Below are positions 26,258 through 34,537 of a stretch of DNA of 64,000 nucleotides, piece after piece; within the stretch, counting starts at the first letter, position 1; every line of letters begins with the position of its first letter. The translations under genes were made by a program, and so were the position numbers. The DNA comes from Robertmurraya massiliosenegalensis JC6. Its GTDB lineage: Bacteria > Bacillota > Bacilli > Bacillales > Cytobacillaceae. Location of the stretch: positions 178,610 to 242,609 of the forward strand of contig NZ_HE978511.1 in NCBI RefSeq assembly GCF_000311725.1. Direction: 5' to 3'. The notes below the pieces were generated by a model. That model searched no databases. It worked only from the letters and a program-made list of their open reading frames with translations, and had not been told where the DNA came from.

Positions 26258-27475
26258 TCATATTTTAGTCATGATCCGATTGTAAAAATCAATCAGTTTT
26301 TGCTCCATTTTCTCCCAACAATAGCTTTCTTCCATTACTCTTCTAGCATTTGCGCTCATTTTTTTTACTAGTTCCTTGTTTTGAGTGAGATTGCGTATCG
26401 CATGGACGTAATCTTCTGGAGTAGCTTGATCCTTGGGGACTACAATCCCACACTGATGCTTTTCAATAAAGGTCTTCATCTCTAACGCATTATTCACTAA
26501 TACCGGTACCCCGTTATTTAAATAACTGAAAAACTTATTTGGCATCGCATATTGATTGTTTAAGGAATGTGTTAATTTTAAATCAATCCACCCTAAATGA
26601 GCGGATTTCATTTCTTGTGGGATTTCGCTAAAGTTCATCCACTCTTTGATTTCGAAATGGTTCTTGAGATGAGGGGGTACTACTAATTTTTTCTCATTTG
26701 CTCTTTTCCCACCAATGATTTTAAATCTTATGTCCATTTCTTTTTGTAAAGCTTCTACCATACCGATCATTTTTCTCCAATTTCCTCTTGTTTCGCTAAT
26801 AAAACCTTCATGAATGATTGTAAACGGTGAAGTTAGTTCTTTCTCTCTATACTCCCTCGCCAAAGGTGGAGAATTATAAATAATCTCAATGAACAAGTCA
26901 GGTTTTTTACGTAAATACCATGACTTAATCGATTCAGAGACGGTAATAATCCCATCTACTTCTTTGAGCATCTTTTTTAACATATCTTCCATGACCATGC
27001 GCATTCTCTGATTCATCGACTCAAGTGGATCAGGAAATAGCTCGTGACTATCATAAATTAGTTTCACCTTTCGCCCGTTCTCCTGTAACGTTCGTTTAAT
27101 TCCGACACCTGCATAAAAAGAGAGAAATTCATGGGCATGATAAATATCGGCATTTTCTTCTACGCCTAATCTTGTAAGTTCATCTTGAAAACCATTGTGA
27201 TGTCTAGAAGTGATCTGATCGTAATAGCTATAAATGAGTGGATAAGCTAAGCGCTCTGAGTAGGGGATAATTTTGATTCCATCATGATAAAAACTTTTAG
27301 AAGACGGAAGATCTTTTACCTTCTTGCCATTGATATCGAATAAATATCCATTTACTTTTGGAACAATTAATGTGACCTCATAACCTTTTTTTTGTAAGCT
27401 TTTCGCTTCCTTCTCAAAAATTCTCACATCTAAAAAGGAATGCTCCGTCACAAGAAAACAGACCTTTAGTTTCAT
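26258..27475 (-). CDS. GT4-like glycosyltransferase, paralogue of the one at 20764
   Basis: A 405-residue GT-B glycosyltransferase. Landmarks match the other copy in order: VTEHSFLDVRIFEKEAKSLQ, NGYLFDINGK, YHAHEFLSFYAGVGIKR, LIYDSHELFPDPL, AMPNKFFSYLNNGVPVLVN. Divergence is high enough for different acceptors. It is first in the operon that also encodes another glycosyltransferase, the WbpA-like dehydrogenase and the WbpE-like aminotransferase, and it has the best sporulation promoter of the window directly upstream. Confidence 0.88.
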   Translation of the reverse strand: MKLKVCFLVTEHSFLDVRIFEKEAKSLQKKGYEVTLIVPKVNGYLFDINGKKVKDLPSSKSFYHDGIKIIPYSERLAYPLIYSYYDQITSRHHNGFQDELTRLGVEENADIYHAHEFLSFYAGVGIKRTLQENGRKVKLIYDSHELFPDPLESMNQRMRMVMEDMLKKMLKEVDGIITVSESIKSWYLRKKPDLFIEIIYNSPPLAREYREKELTSPFTIIHEGFISETRGNWRKMIGMVEALQKEMDIRFKIIGGKRANEKKLVVPPHLKNHFEIKEWMNFSEIPQEMKSAHLGWIDLKLTHSLNNQYAMPNKFFSYLNNGVPVLVNNALEMKTFIEKHQCGIVVPKDQATPEDYVHAIRNLTQNKELVKKMSANARRVMEESYCWEKMEQKLIDFYNRIMTKI

Positions 27476-27510
27476 TTGCTTTAACTCCTTCTCGAAGAAT
27501 GTCTCTCATG

Positions 27511-27538
27511 TATTTTATGAAGAAAGAGACAAACTGTG
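27511..27538 (-). promoter_or_regulatory. Sigma-K promoter of the glycan operon
   Basis: The minus strand reads CACA, then 16 bases after the AC, CATAAAATA. This is an exact fit to the sigma-K pattern (AC, N16, CATAnnnTA), 36 bases upstream of the ATG at 27475. It predicts late mother-cell expression of the operon 27475-22735. Pattern recognised by eye. Confidence 0.6.
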
Positions 27539-27568
27539 CCAATTCAAAAGAGGCTAGCTTAATTGAAA

Positions 27569-27613
27569 TAAAAAAAGAGGAGCATCTATCATGAAATTAG
27601 AATACTCCTCTTT
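27569..27613 (-). terminator. Terminator after the small membrane-protein gene
   Basis: On the minus strand AAAGAGGAG pairs with CTCCTCTTT around a 22-base loop and is followed by TTTTATTTC. The stem includes the end of the gene at 27612. Confidence 0.65.
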
Positions 27614-27956
27614 ATGAAGCGACGATCATTTTCAAAATGAAAGCAATCACAAATCCTATCATGAAAAAAAGAACAGAGCCCAATACGAAAGGGTTAACAC
27701 TTAATGAACCAAATGTTCGTTTAAGCTTATAATTATTTTTTAATCCATGATAACTGGTGGCTACACTCATTTCACTATAATTGGTAGGAAAGCCACCTGT
27801 ACTCGAAAAGGAGATAAAAAAGAGAGTGAAAAATAAACCGACATAAAACATCGAATCTAAAAGAAGAAGTTGAAACTTTTCAGCCAACAAATATGCGAAT
27901 CCAAATTCCGCTACCATAACCAAAAATGTAAAAAGTCCTAACCTTAAACGTTTCAT
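27612..27956 (-). CDS. Small integral membrane protein, 114 aa
   Basis: A 114-residue protein with three hydrophobic helices (about residues 6-25, 32-50 and 88-112). The middle soluble loop holds SSTGGFPTNYSEMS and a basic stretch, NYKLKRTF. I do not recognise a named family, although it looks like small DUF3899/YceB-type Bacillus membrane proteins. ATG 27956 is chosen because AAGGAGAG lies nine bases upstream; the TTG at 27965 would abut that site. It is monocistronic and bounds the glycan island on the right. Confidence 0.75.
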   Translation of the reverse strand: MKRLRLGLFTFLVMVAEFGFAYLLAEKFQLLLLDSMFYVGLFFTLFFISFSSTGGFPTNYSEMSVATSYHGLKNNYKLKRTFGSLSVNPFVLGSVLFFMIGFVIAFILKMIVAS

Positions 27957-28041
27957 TTCGCACAACTCTCCTTAATCGATAGAATGCTAGTTTGTTAAGT
28001 TGAGTCCATTGCTGATATGTATTTTTATGAATAAAAAAATA

Positions 28042-28656
28042 TTATAACCTCTTTTTATACCCTTCTTCTAATCTTTGTTCAATATCTTCTACTGAGGACA
28101 TTTTCGCATGATCAAAGATTATTTGCGCAGCTGATGGCATCGCTTGTTTATCAGACCATGTATCTGGCTCCCATAGTCCTGAACGCATAAACGCTTTGGC
28201 ACAATGAATATAGCATTCCTCTACTTCAACACGTATTCCAACTAGCGGTGTTTTTCCTCTGGCAGTTAGCTTTGCAAGTATGTCTGGATTTTTAATGATC
28301 GATGCCTTGCCATTAATTCTTAACGTTTCTCCAAGACCTGGGATGAAAAAGAGAAGTCCCACTTGAGGATTTTTGAGAATATTACTTAATGTATCTAATC
28401 TTTTATTTCCTGGTCTTTCAGGGAGAATTAAGGACTGCTTATTTTCGATATAAATAAACCCTGGATGATCCCCTCTTGGTGACACATCACAAAAACCGTT
28501 TTCATCTGCAGTTGAAATGGTCAAAAAAGGAGACTTGGCAATAAAGTTTTGACAGTGATGATCTAACTCCGATATGACCTTTTTCTTAACCAATTCGCTT
28601 GGAAAGCCGATCAGCTCTCGCAACTCTTCTTCAGTCGTAATGATATCTTTCATCAT
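28042..28656 (-). CDS. PPOX-type flavoprotein (pyridoxamine 5'-phosphate oxidase-like)
   Basis: A 204-residue FMN-dependent split-barrel protein. FLTISTADENGFCDVSPRGDHPG is the family hallmark, then LILPERPGNKRLDTLSNIL and VGLLFFIPGLGETLRING, close to the MSMEG_1061 group of PPOX flavoproteins. The C-terminal SGLWEPDTW also fits. The reaction is unknown; relatives bind F420, FMN or heme. It begins directly after the stop of the TPR gene, so the two are one transcript. Confidence 0.85.
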   Translation of the reverse strand: MMKDIITTEEELRELIGFPSELVKKKVISELDHHCQNFIAKSPFLTISTADENGFCDVSPRGDHPGFIYIENKQSLILPERPGNKRLDTLSNILKNPQVGLLFFIPGLGETLRINGKASIIKNPDILAKLTARGKTPLVGIRVEVEECYIHCAKAFMRSGLWEPDTWSDKQAMPSAAQIIFDHAKMSSVEDIEQRLEEGYKKRL

Positions 28657-29148
28657 TCATTCCCCCACCCATATTTGATCTAACTTATTCGCATAAAATT
28701 GGATCGCATTTTTATATGCCAAAATGTCTTCATTTGCCGTATTCTCCATAAGGCAACTTAACAGCGTTTCCATTGCTTTATCGTGTTCGTTAAGATTATA
28801 TAAAGTCATCGTATAAAAAACTTTTAACGCTTGATTTTGAGGAAAAAGATTCATTCCCACTTCTAGCACTGCTTTTGACTGCACATAATTTCCTAATGTA
28901 CGAAATGTGCTACCTAGTCCCAAATAGGCTCCTTCTAGCTCCTTACCGGATAATCCAAGCTTTATCGCTGATTCGTAATAAGGAATAGCTTCTGCTTCCT
29001 TTCCCAGACTATCACAACTCCAGGCGCATTGGTAAAGAATTTCTGGATCATCTGGGAAATTTTTTGCCAATTCAGTCATCTCTTGATAACACTGCTCATA
29101 AAACCCATTTTCTCGTAATTTTATCGCTTTTAGCAATTTACTGTTCAC
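28657..29148 (-). CDS. Tetratricopeptide-repeat protein
   Basis: A 163-residue protein with about three to four TPR units: NGFYEQCYQEMTELAKNFPD, SLGKEAEAIPYYESAIKLG, TLGNYVQSKAVLEVGMNLFP and NLNEHDKAMETLLSCL. TPRs bind partner proteins; none is evident here. It has no signal peptide or membrane segment. GTG 29148 has an AGGTGA site. Its stop abuts the flavoprotein start, so it is first of a two-gene unit. B. cereus-group genomes have similar orphan TPR proteins, by my memory. Confidence 0.85.
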   Translation of the reverse strand: MNSKLLKAIKLRENGFYEQCYQEMTELAKNFPDDPEILYQCAWSCDSLGKEAEAIPYYESAIKLGLSGKELEGAYLGLGSTFRTLGNYVQSKAVLEVGMNLFPQNQALKVFYTMTLYNLNEHDKAMETLLSCLMENTANEDILAYKNAIQFYANKLDQIWVGE

Positions 29149-29335
29149 TTTGGGTCACCTACCTAGTTTTTTCATCTATAAGCTCATGATAAATATGGCC
29201 CATTTAACTTCATCTACATTTACAATTTTTTTATAGAATTGGTTTTGTCGTTTGGACATTCGTCTTTGGAATGTTAACGATGCTTGGATTTGATTTTTTT
29301 GTGAGGAACTAAACTAATTTATTATGTATAAGTAT

Positions 29336-29356
29336 GGCCTGAGAATTTCTCAGGCC
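29336..29356 (-). terminator. Hairpin after sdaAA
   Basis: GGCCTGAGAA and TTCTCAGGCC pair perfectly with almost no loop spacing beyond one T. No T-run follows on the minus strand, so termination strength is doubtful. Confidence 0.45.
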
Positions 29357-29364
29357 CATTTGTA

Positions 29365-30252
29365 TTATTGTACTTGTTTTTGTCGTCCGAAAATTTCAGC
29401 CTCAAGTCTTTTTCCAGTTGGAGTTGCTGCCAATCCACCCTTTGCTGTTTCACGAAGTGCTGTTGGCATCGTTTGACCAATTAAATACATGGAATGGATC
29501 ACTTCATCACATGGAATTCGACTCTTAATCCCAGCTAAGGCCATATCTGCTGCCGTGATGGCATTGGATGCACCCATTGCATTTCTTTTGACACAAGGAA
29601 CTTCAACAAGTCCAGCAACTGGATCGCATACTAAACCGAGCATGTTTTTCAAAGTAATCGCCATTGCTTCGGCACACTGTTTTGGCGTTCCACCAGCTAA
29701 TTCTACGATAGCCGCTGCTGCCATTCCACTAGCAGAGCCTACTTCCGCTTGACAACCACCTGCTGCTCCTGAAATAGATGCATTATTGGCGACAACAAAG
29801 CCAAAGGCTGCTGCCGTGAATAAATACTCAATCATTTCCATTCGAGACGGATTTAATTTTTCTTTTACCGCAAATAAAGTCCCCGGTACGACTCCAGCGG
29901 AACCTGCTGTTGGTGTTGCACAAATCGTACCCATTGCCGCATTCACTTCATTTGTGGCCATCGCCTTACTTACAGCATCTAAGAGAATATCTCCACCAAG
30001 CGACTTTCCGCTTTTTATATAATTTTGTAGAAGCACGGCATCTCCACCTGTTAAACCAGATACAGACGTCACACCCTTTAACCCTCGTTCAACCGCTTGT
30101 TCCATCACTTCTAAATTACGGTCCATTTTCGCTATAATCTCTTCACGTGATAGCCCTGTTACTTCAATTTCCTGTTGAATCATTACTTCTGCTATTTTCA
30201 CTTGCCTTTTTTCTGCAAGATCCACTAGCTCCGCTACACTTCGAAACATCAT
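29365..30252 (-). CDS. sdaAA: L-serine dehydratase, iron-sulfur-dependent, alpha subunit
   Basis: A 295-residue subunit that deaminates L-Ser to pyruvate using a 4Fe-4S cluster. Cluster-type Cys occur in GTICATPTAGSAG, LGLVCDPVAG and VPCVKRNAMGASNA, and SISGAAGGCQAEVGSASGMA is a family signature. It is the second gene of the pair; the beta subunit is encoded 23 bases upstream. Cytosolic, and oxygen sensitive by family. Length is normal for the two-subunit Bacillus type. Confidence 0.94.
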   Translation of the reverse strand: MMFRSVAELVDLAEKRQVKIAEVMIQQEIEVTGLSREEIIAKMDRNLEVMEQAVERGLKGVTSVSGLTGGDAVLLQNYIKSGKSLGGDILLDAVSKAMATNEVNAAMGTICATPTAGSAGVVPGTLFAVKEKLNPSRMEMIEYLFTAAAFGFVVANNASISGAAGGCQAEVGSASGMAAAAIVELAGGTPKQCAEAMAITLKNMLGLVCDPVAGLVEVPCVKRNAMGASNAITAADMALAGIKSRIPCDEVIHSMYLIGQTMPTALRETAKGGLAATPTGKRLEAEIFGRQKQVQ

Positions 30253-30275
30253 CTTGCTCCAATCCCTTCTAACTC

Positions 30276-30938
30276 TTATTCCACCATTTTAATAATTTGC
30301 GTAACGTTTGGAAGGCTCTCAATTTCTTTGATCACGTCATTAGGGATTTTCTGGTCCACTTCAATGACCATCATCGCCATTTTTCCTTTTTCTTTACGAG
30401 ATACTTCCATATGGCTTATATTTATTTCATTTTGTGCCATTACTGTCGTGACGGCAGATACGACTCCAAATTGATCGTTGTGAACGACTAGAATTGCTGG
30501 ATTTTCCCCAGAAAGCTTAAGTTGAAATGAATTAAGTTCTGTAATTTCTATCGTCCCGCCACCAATGGAAATTCCGACAAGCTCCAGTTCCTTCTTTTCA
30601 TCAAAAAGTCTGATGCGAACGGTATTCGGATGGTCTGTAACCGATTTTTCTATAACAAATTCCACTTCCATATTAGCTTCTTTCGCTAATTGTAGAGAGG
30701 TGGGGATGCGTTCATCAAATGTATCAAAATCAAGCAAGCCACCTACAATAGCGACATCTGTCCCATGACCCTTATACGTTTCAGCAAAGGATCCATACAA
30801 ATGAATCATCGCCTTTTGAGGTTGGTAGCCGAATAATGTTCTTGCTACACGTCCAATTCTTGCTGCACCAGCTGTATGTGAACTTGAAGGTCCGATCATA
30901 ACCGGACCGATTATATCAAATGCGGATCTGTATTTCAT
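30276..30938 (-). CDS. sdaAB: L-serine dehydratase, iron-sulfur-dependent, beta subunit
   Basis: A 220-residue beta subunit. KYRSAFDIIGPVMIGPSSSH opens the protein, as in SdaAB, and the C-terminal ACT-like domain runs from about residue 145 (LVVHNDQFGVVSAVTTVMAQ). ACT domains often bind amino acids, here probably serine. ATG 30938 has AAGGAG nine bases upstream; the frame is open 24 codons further but without a ribosome site. It is first in the operon with sdaAA. Confidence 0.94.
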   Translation of the reverse strand: MKYRSAFDIIGPVMIGPSSSHTAGAARIGRVARTLFGYQPQKAMIHLYGSFAETYKGHGTDVAIVGGLLDFDTFDERIPTSLQLAKEANMEVEFVIEKSVTDHPNTVRIRLFDEKKELELVGISIGGGTIEITELNSFQLKLSGENPAILVVHNDQFGVVSAVTTVMAQNEINISHMEVSRKEKGKMAMMVIEVDQKIPNDVIKEIESLPNVTQIIKMVE

Positions 30939-31243
30939 ATATATATACTCCTTATAAACTCTTAAAAATAGAGGAAAATAAATTACACCATCATCATACC
31001 ATATTATCACGATTTTTCATGTTATTTTCCCTACCATCATATTAAAAAACCTTCCTATTAATATATGTATGAGTCAAGCAATTTGAAAGTGTGTGTAATG
31101 GATTTAAAAATTATCGAATAAACAAGCATTCGATCTTCACATTCTCCTTTTAATGACAGCGATCTTTGCAACCATTGTGAATTTTTACTGTCCTATTGTA
31201 TAATAGGACAATAACAATAGATAACTGGAAAGGCTGATAAAGA
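30939..31243. other. 305-base divergent region between sdaAB and glnS
   Basis: Holds the sdaAB ribosome site and a weak possible -10 (TATGAT on the minus strand near 31000), plus the strong glnS promoter with a palindrome at 31175-31210. I looked for T-box leader features before glnS (conserved T-box bulge, AG box, terminator) and saw none. Confidence 0.5.
31175..31210 (+). promoter_or_regulatory. glnS promoter covered by a palindrome
   Basis: TTGTGA (31175-31180) and TATAAT (31199-31204) are 18 bases apart. TGTCCTATT (31189-31197) and AATAGGACA (31202-31210) form a perfect 9-bp inverted repeat around GTAT, spanning the -10. A repressor bound here would shut the promoter. An RNA hairpin is less likely, because the palindrome lies largely upstream of the expected transcription start. 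Confidence 0.6.
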
Positions 31244-32902
31244 TTGGAAAACTCTTCGAATTTCATTAGAAGCATCATGAAGGAGGACATAGAAACTGGT
31301 AAGCACAACAAAATCGTCACTCGTTTTCCTCCTGAGCCAAATGGCTATTTACATATTGGACATGCAAAATCAATCGTTATCAACTTTGGATTAGCTGATG
31401 ACTTTAACGGTTTAACCAATTTGCGTTTTGATGATACAAATCCACTAAAAGAAGACCAAGAGTATGTTGATTCCATTAAAGAAGATGTGAAATGGCTTGG
31501 CTATGACTGGGATGAACTACGATTTGCTTCTGACTATTTTGAGGAAATGTACAGTAAAGCAGTTTTACTTATTAAAAAAGGAAAAGCGTATGTAGACGAT
31601 TTAAGTGCTGAGCAAATCCGTGAATACCGTGGTACTTTAACAGAGCCTGGAAAAGATAGCCCCTCCCGCAATCGTTCTATCGAAGAAAATCTTGATTTAT
31701 TTGAACGAATGCGTAACGGCGAATTCGGGAATGGAGAAAAAGTACTTAGAGCAAAAATTGATATGGCATCACCAAATATAAACTTACGCGATCCGGTCAT
31801 TTACCGAATTGCCCATGCAATCCATCATAATACAGGAGATACGTGGTGTATCTATCCAATGTATGCCTTTGCTCATCCATTGGAGGATGCAATTGAGGGA
31901 GTCACCCATTCCCTTTGTACGGTAGAATTTGAAGATCAACGTCCATTCTACGAATGGGTGATTGCGGAATGCGAAACAGAAAGCAAACCTCGTCAAATTG
32001 AATTCGGTCGCCTTAATATTACAAATACTGTCATGAGTAAGCGGAAATTAAAGCAACTTGTTGATGAAAAGTTTGTTGATGGCTGGGATGATCCAAGAAT
32101 GCCTACAATTTCAGGCCTTCGTCGCAGAGGTTTTACTCCTGAAGCCATTCGTGAATTTGTAAACGCAACGGGTGTTTCAAAGGGTTCAGGCTTTGTTGAT
32201 TCAGCCATGCTAGATCACTTCGTGCGGGAAGATTTAAAGCTTAAAGCACCTCGTACGATGGGCATTCTTCGTCCATTAAAAGTGGTCATCACCAATTATC
32301 CAGAAGATAAAGTTGAAATGTTGGATGCAGAGAATAATCCTGAGAATGAGGAAATGGGAACTCGACAAATTCCATTCTCACGTGAAATCTATATTGAGCA
32401 AGAGGACTTTATGGAAGATCCACCAAAAAAATATTTCCGTTTGTTTCCTGGAAATGAAGTACGCTTAAAACATGCTTATTTCATCAAGTGTGAAGATGTG
32501 ATTAAAGATGAAAATGGCAATGTCATTGAAATCCATTGTACGTATGATCCGAAAACAAAGAGCGGAACAGGTTTTACCGATCGCAAAGTAAAAGGAACAC
32601 TACACTGGGTTGATGCAAAACATGCTATTCCTGCAGAATTCCGCCTTTATGAACCACTTATTTTAGATGAAGAAGCGGACAGTGAAGAAAATAGCAGCAA
32701 GAACTTTTTGGAAAATGTTAACCCAAATTCACTCCAAATTATCCAAGGCTTTGTTGAACCAAATTTGAAAGATGTAAAGCCACAGGATAAGTTCCAATTT
32801 TTCCGTCACGGCTATTTCAATGTAGATCCAAAGTATTCGACATCTGAAAAACCTGTCTTTAACTTGATCGTTTCCTTGAAAAGCTCATTTAAATTAACAT
32901 AA
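31244..32902 (+). CDS. glnS: Glutaminyl-tRNA synthetase
   Basis: A 552-residue class I synthetase of the bacterial GlnRS type, the same length as the E. coli enzyme. [15 protein letters not shown] holds the HIGH motif, [11 protein letters not shown] the KMSKS equivalent, and RFDDTNP and the C-terminal beta-barrel region ([27 protein letters not shown]) are as expected. It charges tRNA-Gln directly. Most Bacillus lack glnS and use GluRS plus GatCAB, so its presence is notable. Start is TTG 31244 with AAAGG about ten bases upstream. Single gene with its own promoter and terminator. Confidence 0.95.
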   Translation: MENSSNFIRSIMKEDIETGKHNKIVTRFPPEPNGYLHIGHAKSIVINFGLADDFNGLTNLRFDDTNPLKEDQEYVDSIKEDVKWLGYDWDELRFASDYFEEMYSKAVLLIKKGKAYVDDLSAEQIREYRGTLTEPGKDSPSRNRSIEENLDLFERMRNGEFGNGEKVLRAKIDMASPNINLRDPVIYRIAHAIHHNTGDTWCIYPMYAFAHPLEDAIEGVTHSLCTVEFEDQRPFYEWVIAECETESKPRQIEFGRLNITNTVMSKRKLKQLVDEKFVDGWDDPRMPTISGLRRRGFTPEAIREFVNATGVSKGSGFVDSAMLDHFVREDLKLKAPRTMGILRPLKVVITNYPEDKVEMLDAENNPENEEMGTRQIPFSREIYIEQEDFMEDPPKKYFRLFPGNEVRLKHAYFIKCEDVIKDENGNVIEIHCTYDPKTKSGTGFTDRKVKGTLHWVDAKHAIPAEFRLYEPLILDEEADSEENSSKNFLENVNPNSLQIIQGFVEPNLKDVKPQDKFQFFRHGYFNVDPKYSTSEKPVFNLIVSLKSSFKLT

Positions 32903-32908
32903 TAAATC

Positions 32909-32940
32909 AACCGCTTGGTATGATACCAAGCGGTTCTTTA
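32909..32940. terminator. Terminator between glnS and the acyl-CoA ligase gene
   Basis: AACCGCTTGGTA and TACCAAGCGGTT pair over 12 bp with a TGA loop, followed by CTTTATTT; it can serve both converging genes. Confidence 0.8.
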
Positions 32941-32941
32941 T

Positions 32942-34495
32942 TTAGTTGAACATATCTTCCAACTGCTTACGCAAGACAAATTTTTGGATTTTCCCACTTG
33001 CATTTCGTGGCAATACTTCACAGAAGACATATTTTCTCGGACGCTTATAATTGGCCAGAAGTTCGCTGTTTTTACAGTATTCGTCCAACTCATCCTCTGT
33101 TATGGTAGGATCTTTTTTAACAACAAAAGCTGTTACTGATTCTCCCCACCTATCATCTGGCTGCCCAATAACCGCAACATCCAAAACGCCACTATGTCCA
33201 TATAAGCAATCCTCAACCTCACGTGGATAAATATTTTCTCCACCAGAAATAATCATGTCATCCACTCGATCTTTTACAAAAAGATAGCCTTCATCATCTA
33301 GGTAACCGATATCGCCAGAATGATACCAACCTTTATATAATGCCTTTTCAGTTGCATCATCACGGTGAAAGTATCCACTCATCATACAAGGCCCCTTGAC
33401 GATGATCTCGCCTGTTTCCCCTGCTGGTACAATGTCTTCTGGTTCTGATGGGCCATCCTCTTTCGGTTTAACAATTCGAATTTCATGATTTAAGCACGCC
33501 TGTCCTGCAGAGCCGGCTTTTCGTATTTGATCATTTTCAGCTAAAAAGGTAATCGCTGGACCCATCTCGGTCATACCGTATGCTTGAACAAGTTGGATGC
33601 CCAATTTTTCCTGACAGGCAAACACAAGACTAGGAGCCATCGGTGCTGCCCCGTACAAGCCTATTTTTAAACTCGAAAGATCGTAATCACTTAAATTCTC
33701 TTGCAGGAGCATATTCCACATCGTTGGGGCAGCAAAGAACTTCGTGATCTTCTCCTGTTCGATTAAGTGAAGTACATCCTTTGGTGCAAAATGATGAAGG
33801 ATAACATTCTTTCCACCAACATGAACCCTCGGTAATAGGGCACAGTGCAGCTCTGCACAATGGAACATCGGGGCTGTTACAAGTCCCACATCCTCTGACG
33901 TTACCTTCGTGGAAGCAATAACAATTAAACTTTGCTCGCTCATATCTCGGTGGCGATGAATAACTCCTTTTGGTCTACCCGTTGTACCACTCGTGTACAT
34001 AATAGCGTAGATATCATTTTCATCAATTTCTTCGTCTATTTTATTATTTGGTGCTGAAGCCACTTTTTCTTTATAATTGGCTGCATATTCTGGCGTGTCT
34101 TCATCAATATACCAAAAGGCTGTTTGCTCAAAGCGATGATGAATCGGTTCGATAGCTGAGGAAAGCATTTTTTCAAAGAGAACAACCTTTGGCTCAGCAT
34201 CTTGAATAATGTAAGCTAGCTCCTCAGACATTAAACGAAAATTAATCGGATTAAAAGCCGCTCCAATTTTAGCACAAGCAAAAAAGGTCGTTGCCAGTTC
34301 TTCTGTATTAAATAAATACGTAGAAACCCGATCCCCTTTCCTTACCCCTTCCTTAATAAGAGCATTGGCTAACTTATTTACTTCCTCACTCCATTCCTGA
34401 TAGGTTAAACGAAGATTCTTTCTCACATCATAAAGTGCCTCTTTATTCGGGTATTTCGCAACGGTTAAATCAAAAATTCTACCAATCGTTGTCAT
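32942..34495 (-). CDS. Acyl-CoA synthetase (AMP-forming; FadD/LcfB-like)
   Basis: A 517-residue ANL-superfamily ligase that activates a carboxylic acid, probably a fatty acid, to its CoA thioester. The P-loop is MYTSGTTGRPKGV, QAYGMTEMGP is the A5 motif, GWYHSGDIGYLDDEGYLFV A7, and PRNASGKIQKFVLR contains the C-terminal catalytic Lys. It follows an acyl-CoA dehydrogenase gene by 42 bases in the same direction, which places both in fatty-acid degradation. ATG 34495 has GGAGGG. The chain length it prefers cannot be read from sequence. Confidence 0.9.
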   Translation of the reverse strand: MTTIGRIFDLTVAKYPNKEALYDVRKNLRLTYQEWSEEVNKLANALIKEGVRKGDRVSTYLFNTEELATTFFACAKIGAAFNPINFRLMSEELAYIIQDAEPKVVLFEKMLSSAIEPIHHRFEQTAFWYIDEDTPEYAANYKEKVASAPNNKIDEEIDENDIYAIMYTSGTTGRPKGVIHRHRDMSEQSLIVIASTKVTSEDVGLVTAPMFHCAELHCALLPRVHVGGKNVILHHFAPKDVLHLIEQEKITKFFAAPTMWNMLLQENLSDYDLSSLKIGLYGAAPMAPSLVFACQEKLGIQLVQAYGMTEMGPAITFLAENDQIRKAGSAGQACLNHEIRIVKPKEDGPSEPEDIVPAGETGEIIVKGPCMMSGYFHRDDATEKALYKGWYHSGDIGYLDDEGYLFVKDRVDDMIISGGENIYPREVEDCLYGHSGVLDVAVIGQPDDRWGESVTAFVVKKDPTITEDELDEYCKNSELLANYKRPRKYVFCEVLPRNASGKIQKFVLRKQLEDMFN

Positions 34496-34537
34496 TTTTT
34501 TATCCCTCCAAATTAAGCATCATTCAGATTAGAAATA

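Noticed and set aside
15766-27475. Teichuronic or S-layer linkage unit island
   Set aside because: No tagged flippase, polymerase or SLH-domain protein is present, while CgeB-like and sigma-K features point to spores; still a possible alternative.
30939-31243. T-box leader for glnS
   Set aside because: The conserved T-box sequence, AG box and terminator/antiterminator pair are absent.
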